Shown here: positions 5,621-7,525 of the stretch, in pieces | Position numbering within the stretch: the stretch's first letter is position 1 | Layout of the letters: each line of letters begins with the position of its first letter | Source of the DNA: Candidatus Pacearchaeota archaeon | GTDB lineage: Archaea > Nanobdellota > Nanobdellia > Pacearchaeales > GW2011-AR1 | NCBI GenBank assembly: GCA_023140635.1 | Contig: JAGLLG010000041.1 | Location: forward strand, 1 to 7,525 | Direction: 5' to 3' | Length of the DNA: 7,525 bases | Notes under the pieces: generated by a model | What the model was told of the DNA's origin: nothing | What the model saw: only the letters and a program-made list of their open reading frames with translations | The model's database searches: none | Program-made: the position numbers and the translations under genes

Positions 5621-5896
5621 TAGCTGCCCCATTATTTGTAATACGAAACCAATAAGAATACACAGAAATCCAAACATATTCATATAATGACTAGGCGAAA
5701 AAGGACAATCAAATCGAGAATATTTTCTAAACAAAGGTTTACCCTTTCTGAAATCTAATGTCAACCATGTGTAACTATATCGTTTATACCATGGCACTAT
5801 AAGGTTTTTTGAATAATGATGCCCAAACAAAGAAGCTATTAAAAGAAAGAAAACTCCTACAAGGTCTAGAATTAATCCATATACTATTATATTCAT
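5618..5896 (-). CDS. Small membrane protein with two transmembrane segments
   Basis: I do not recognise this 92-residue protein. Residues 3-24 (ending LLIASLFG) and 71-90 (MNMFGFLCILIGFVLQIMG) are clear membrane helices. They flank a polar middle of about 45 residues rich in aromatic and basic residues, including YKRYSYTW and FRKGKPLFRKYSRF. By the positive-inside rule that loop is cytoplasmic, which puts both ends outside. Its ATG overlaps the TGA of the upstream cysteine-rich membrane protein by 4 bases (ATGA), so the two are co-translated and may act together. No strong ribosome site precedes it. Its stop overlaps the T-run that would end the candidate RNA on the opposite strand. Confidence 0.75.
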   Translation of the reverse strand: MNIIVYGLILDLVGVFFLLIASLFGHHYSKNLIVPWYKRYSYTWLTLDFRKGKPLFRKYSRFDCPFSPSHYMNMFGFLCILIGFVLQIMGQL

Positions 5897-6162
5897 GTTT
5901 TACAATCTCTCACACAATCTTCTAGGTCATAAGAACAATACTCCGCTTCATAATCTAAAATATATTCAATAGTCCCAGAATATTCTGTCGATGAACCTAA
6001 ACAATATGAAAGTTCCGAAGCACACTCATCGACACAATATTCATAATCATCATTATCAAAAAAATCAAGAATAAACAGAACAGCAATAATAATTAATGCC
6101 AACCCCCACCAACTCAACTTTCTCTTCTCTTTTTCTTTAGAATTTTGTTTTTTACTAGTCAT
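5893..6162 (-). CDS. Single-span membrane protein with mirrored six-cysteine domain
   Basis: The 89-residue product begins with a lysine-rich tail (residues 1-16), then one membrane helix (about 17-35, WWGLALIIIAVLFILDFF), then an acidic domain that should face outward. That domain holds six cysteines in a mirror pattern: C43-x3-C47-x6-C54, then 21 residues, then C76-x6-C83-x3-C87. Two helices with such spacing could be locked by disulfides into a hairpin, as in twin-CxnC proteins; this is inference. A TTG at 6177 lies upstream in frame, but the TATA box at 6184-6191 leaves only the ATG at 6162 at the right distance, so I chose that start. The next gene overlaps its stop. I know no family for it. 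Confidence 0.78.
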   Translation of the reverse strand: MTSKKQNSKEKEKRKLSWWGLALIIIAVLFILDFFDNDDYEYCVDECASELSYCLGSSTEYSGTIEYILDYEAEYCSYDLEDCVRDCKT

Positions 6163-6183
6163 AAAATAGCTACTCAAATCAAC

Positions 6184-6191
6184 TATAAAAA
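6184..6191 (-). promoter_or_regulatory. TATA box of the membrane-protein pair
   Basis: The minus strand reads AGATTTTTATA, whose octamer TTTTTATA is centred 25.5 bases before the ATG at 6162. The same 11 bases at the same distance precede the HNH gene. This box decides the start: the upstream TTG at 6177 would lie only 10 bases from it. Confidence 0.6.
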
Positions 6192-6196
6192 TCTAA

Positions 6197-6664
6197 CTAA
6201 GACCTTTTCTCTTTGATTTCATCAAGTAAAACAAGATTTATGAAGTCAGAGTCACTTTCCTTAGAATGTAACAAAGAATGACAATTGGGACAAAGAAGAA
6301 CACATTTTTCTATTTCTGCCCTGAGAGTATCTAAACTTTTATCTTTCTTTTTTGAAATTTCAAATTTCTTTTCACCTCTAATGTGATGAAAGTGTAATAT
6401 TTCTGGATGGGCTTTATAGCCACAACTCACACAGTGTCTTTCTTTTTTGAAATTGTTTATCCATTCATTATTTCTTGCATACTTTTTTGCCTTCTTTAAT
6501 CTCATTCTTTTTCTTAATCTTTTTCTTGCTTCTTCTGGGGTAAGCTTCACTTTTAATTTTGGATTAAAATGTTTTTCCCTATATCTTTTATCCCTAATCC
6601 TCTTTTTTATTTTATATTCTTCTGTCCTTTGAGAAGCTCTATTTTTTTCCAAATTTTGCACCAT
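6197..6664 (-). CDS. HNH endonuclease family protein
   Basis: This 155-residue protein has a compact C-terminal HNH nuclease module, a zinc-supported metal-dependent DNA-cutting fold. Cysteines C78-x2-C81 and C125-x2-C128 form the zinc site. H-F-H-H at 91-94 supplies the first catalytic histidine. C-P-N-C-H-x3-H at 125-133 supplies N127 and H129/H133. The first 70 residues are extremely basic (many R/K, for example RKRLRKRMRLKKAKK) and helical, which suits DNA binding. A TTG codon at 6670 is in frame, but a TATA box centred 25.5 bases before the ATG at 6664 favours the latter. The gene follows the ribosomal operon but has its own promoter. It could be a mobile (homing-type) nuclease or a defence nuclease; the sequence does not decide. 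Confidence 0.88.
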   Translation of the reverse strand: MVQNLEKNRASQRTEEYKIKKRIRDKRYREKHFNPKLKVKLTPEEARKRLRKRMRLKKAKKYARNNEWINNFKKERHCVSCGYKAHPEILHFHHIRGEKKFEISKKKDKSLDTLRAEIEKCVLLCPNCHSLLHSKESDSDFINLVLLDEIKEKRS

Positions 6665-6685
6665 AATCAATAAAAATAGACGTCA

Positions 6686-6693
6686 TATAAAAA
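6686..6693 (-). promoter_or_regulatory. TATA box of the HNH gene
   Basis: The minus strand reads AGATTTTTATATG just behind the stop of rps27ae. The octamer centre is 25.5 bases from the ATG at 6664, implying a leaderless transcript separate from the ribosomal operon. Confidence 0.6.
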
Positions 6694-6702
6694 TCTTTAG
6701 AA

Positions 6703-6936
6703 TCACTCGCTTTCCAACTTCAATTCAACCGCTTTCTTTTCAAACTCCGTAAAATGGCATCGTCCACAATAAGATCGACCCTTTCCAACAGATAAAAAAA
6801 TTCCAGGTCCACATCGCGGACAGCTTCGAGCTTTCTTTATAATCTTATCACCCTCGACGGTATACTTCTTATATTTCACCGAAGTAGGCTTATTAGTATG
6901 CTTCTTCTTTCCCTTAATCTTCGACTTAATTGCCAT
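6703..6936 (-). CDS. rps27ae: Small ribosomal subunit protein S27ae (eS31)
   Basis: S27ae is a zinc-binding protein of the archaeal and eukaryotic small ribosomal subunit; in eukaryotes it is made as a fusion to ubiquitin, and here it is free. The 77-residue chain has a lysine-rich N-terminal tail (residues 4-24). The zinc ribbon follows: C39-x2-C42, the G-P-G-I-F-L segment, and C57-x2-C60 within Y-C-G-R-C-H-F-T-E-F. The four cysteines are intact. Archaeal versions are usually about 50-60 residues, so this one is somewhat long, with extra basic residues in front. Its start overlaps the end of rps24e by 11 bases, and a GGAGGGAG ribosome site lies inside rps24e, so the two are translationally coupled. 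Confidence 0.96.
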   Translation of the reverse strand: MAIKSKIKGKKKHTNKPTSVKYKKYTVEGDKIIKKARSCPRCGPGIFLSVGKGRSYCGRCHFTEFEKKAVELKLESE

Positions 6937-7354
6937 CGCTTTCTCCCTCCGCTTTAACCTCTTCCTTAACTTCCTCTACAGGAGCATCAGTTTCTTCAAC
7001 TTTGACTTCCTCACTAGCCTTCGCTTCCTCTTCCGCCTTCTTCGCCTCGTCCTCAGCTTTCTTCTTAGCAGCTTCTTCAGATTTTCTATCAGCTTCCATC
7101 TTTTTCCGAACTTTTTGCGGAACAGTCTCAATCTTTTTCTTAGCTTCAATATTATCATAAACTACAACATCAACAACAAAAACATTTTTTCCAAAATTAC
7201 CTTGAATCTTTTTAACAACAGTTAAATCAGCATCTTTTCCAACCAAAGTTTTAATCTCTTCAGAATTTGGTGCAACTTCAGAGATAACTTCCATAACAAT
7301 TTCTTCCCTTTCCAAAAAAGGATTTTTCTCTTGTTTGATTATTTTACTTTCCAT
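6926..7354 (-). CDS. rps24e: Small ribosomal subunit protein S24e (eS24)
   Basis: S24e is a small-subunit ribosomal protein shared by archaea and eukaryotes. The core spans about residues 1-90: M-E-S-K-I-I-K-Q-E-K-N-P-F-L-E-R-E-E at the start, the F-V-V-D-V-V-V-Y-D segment at 59-67, and K-V-R-K-K at 81-85. Residues 91-142 form an unusual extra tail, first alternating Lys/Ala/Glu (likely a long helix), then acidic (ETDAPVEEVKEE). I chose the ATG at 7354, since it gives the family's normal N-terminus and lies 1 base behind the stop of spt4. An upstream in-frame ATG at 7384 would lie inside spt4 and adds residues with no family match. Confidence 0.95.
   Translation of the reverse strand: MESKIIKQEKNPFLEREEIVMEVISEVAPNSEEIKTLVGKDADLTVVKKIQGNFGKNVFVVDVVVYDNIEAKKKIETVPQKVRKKMEADRKSEEAAKKKAEDEAKKAEEEAKASEEVKVEETDAPVEEVKEEVKAEGESDGN
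6943..6950 (-). promoter_or_regulatory. Ribosome binding site of rps27ae
   Basis: GGAGGGAG on the minus strand ends 6 bases before the ATG at 6936, inside the last codons of rps24e. It is the clearest Shine-Dalgarno sequence in the window and is used by a gene inside an operon, in contrast to the apparently leaderless first genes. Confidence 0.6.
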
Positions 7355-7355
7355 C

Positions 7356-7525
7356 TTATTTTGATTTAATGGCAAATTCGCCATTAGAATTTATCTTCAT
7401 ATTCTCAGCCATTTCAGATTTCTCAGCATCGAAGACATGAATTCGTCCCTTGAATGAGTTACTCGCAGGAGTCTCACCACAATTCGGACATTTATCTCCG
7501 AAATAAATCGCCCTACAATTCAAAC
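7356..7525 (-). CDS. spt4: Transcription elongation factor Spt4 (RpoE''), C-terminal part
   Basis: The last 55 complete codons are in the window; the N-terminus is cut off by the right edge. Spt4 pairs with Spt5 on RNA polymerase and promotes processive elongation. The visible part has L-N-C-R, then G-D-K-C-P-N-C-G with the second zinc-binding pair. The cut codon before L ends in GT, which fits the missing Cys of C-L-N-C. Next come the family features S-F-K-G-R-I-H-V-F-D (a W/F-K-G core), E-K-S-E-M-A and the ending G-E-F-A-I-K. It is followed after 1 base by rps24e, the usual archaeal neighbourhood of polymerase subunit E, Spt4 and S24e/S27ae. Confidence 0.93.
   Translation of the reverse strand, partial: LNCRAIYFGDKCPNCGETPASNSFKGRIHVFDAEKSEMAENMKINSNGEFAIKSK

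Overview
The window looks like low-GC archaeal chromosome, most likely from a DPANN-type lineage such as Woesearchaeota or Pacearchaeota; the phylum is my inference. The archaeal call rests on ribosomal proteins S24e and S27ae, the elongation factor Spt4, a ScpA kleisin, and archaeal promoters. Almost every gene that starts a transcript has a TATA-like octamer centred 25-27 bases before its start codon, which implies leaderless mRNAs. This regularity also let me correct two start codons.

Right end (about 6700-7525, minus strand): the core operon spt4 (cut by the window edge), rps24e and rps27ae, tightly packed with a 1-base gap and then an 11-base overlap. Middle right (5618-6664, minus): accessory genes. 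A free-standing HNH nuclease is followed by a two-gene unit of small membrane proteins. The first has a mirrored six-cysteine pattern outside the membrane; the second has two membrane segments.

Centre: about 250 bases of non-coding DNA (5366-5620) rich in perfect hairpins, with a plus-strand promoter and a T-run at its end, is a candidate structured RNA. Then come scpA (minus), a convergent plus-strand gene for a 78-residue acidic low-complexity peptide, and between them a strong hairpin with a GAAA loop and six Ts. Upstream of the acidic gene is a second hairpin-rich non-coding stretch (3841-4060).

Left half (minus): a complete type I restriction subunit HsdR (917 aa) with no HsdM or HsdS in the window, then a 178-residue protein with a faint DUF3800/RNase H-like pattern. 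A regulatory region full of palindromes and 8-bp repeats follows. It leads into a 59-residue ribbon-helix-helix protein, whose stop codon overlaps the start of another gene running off the left edge. This left part looks like a defence or accessory island.
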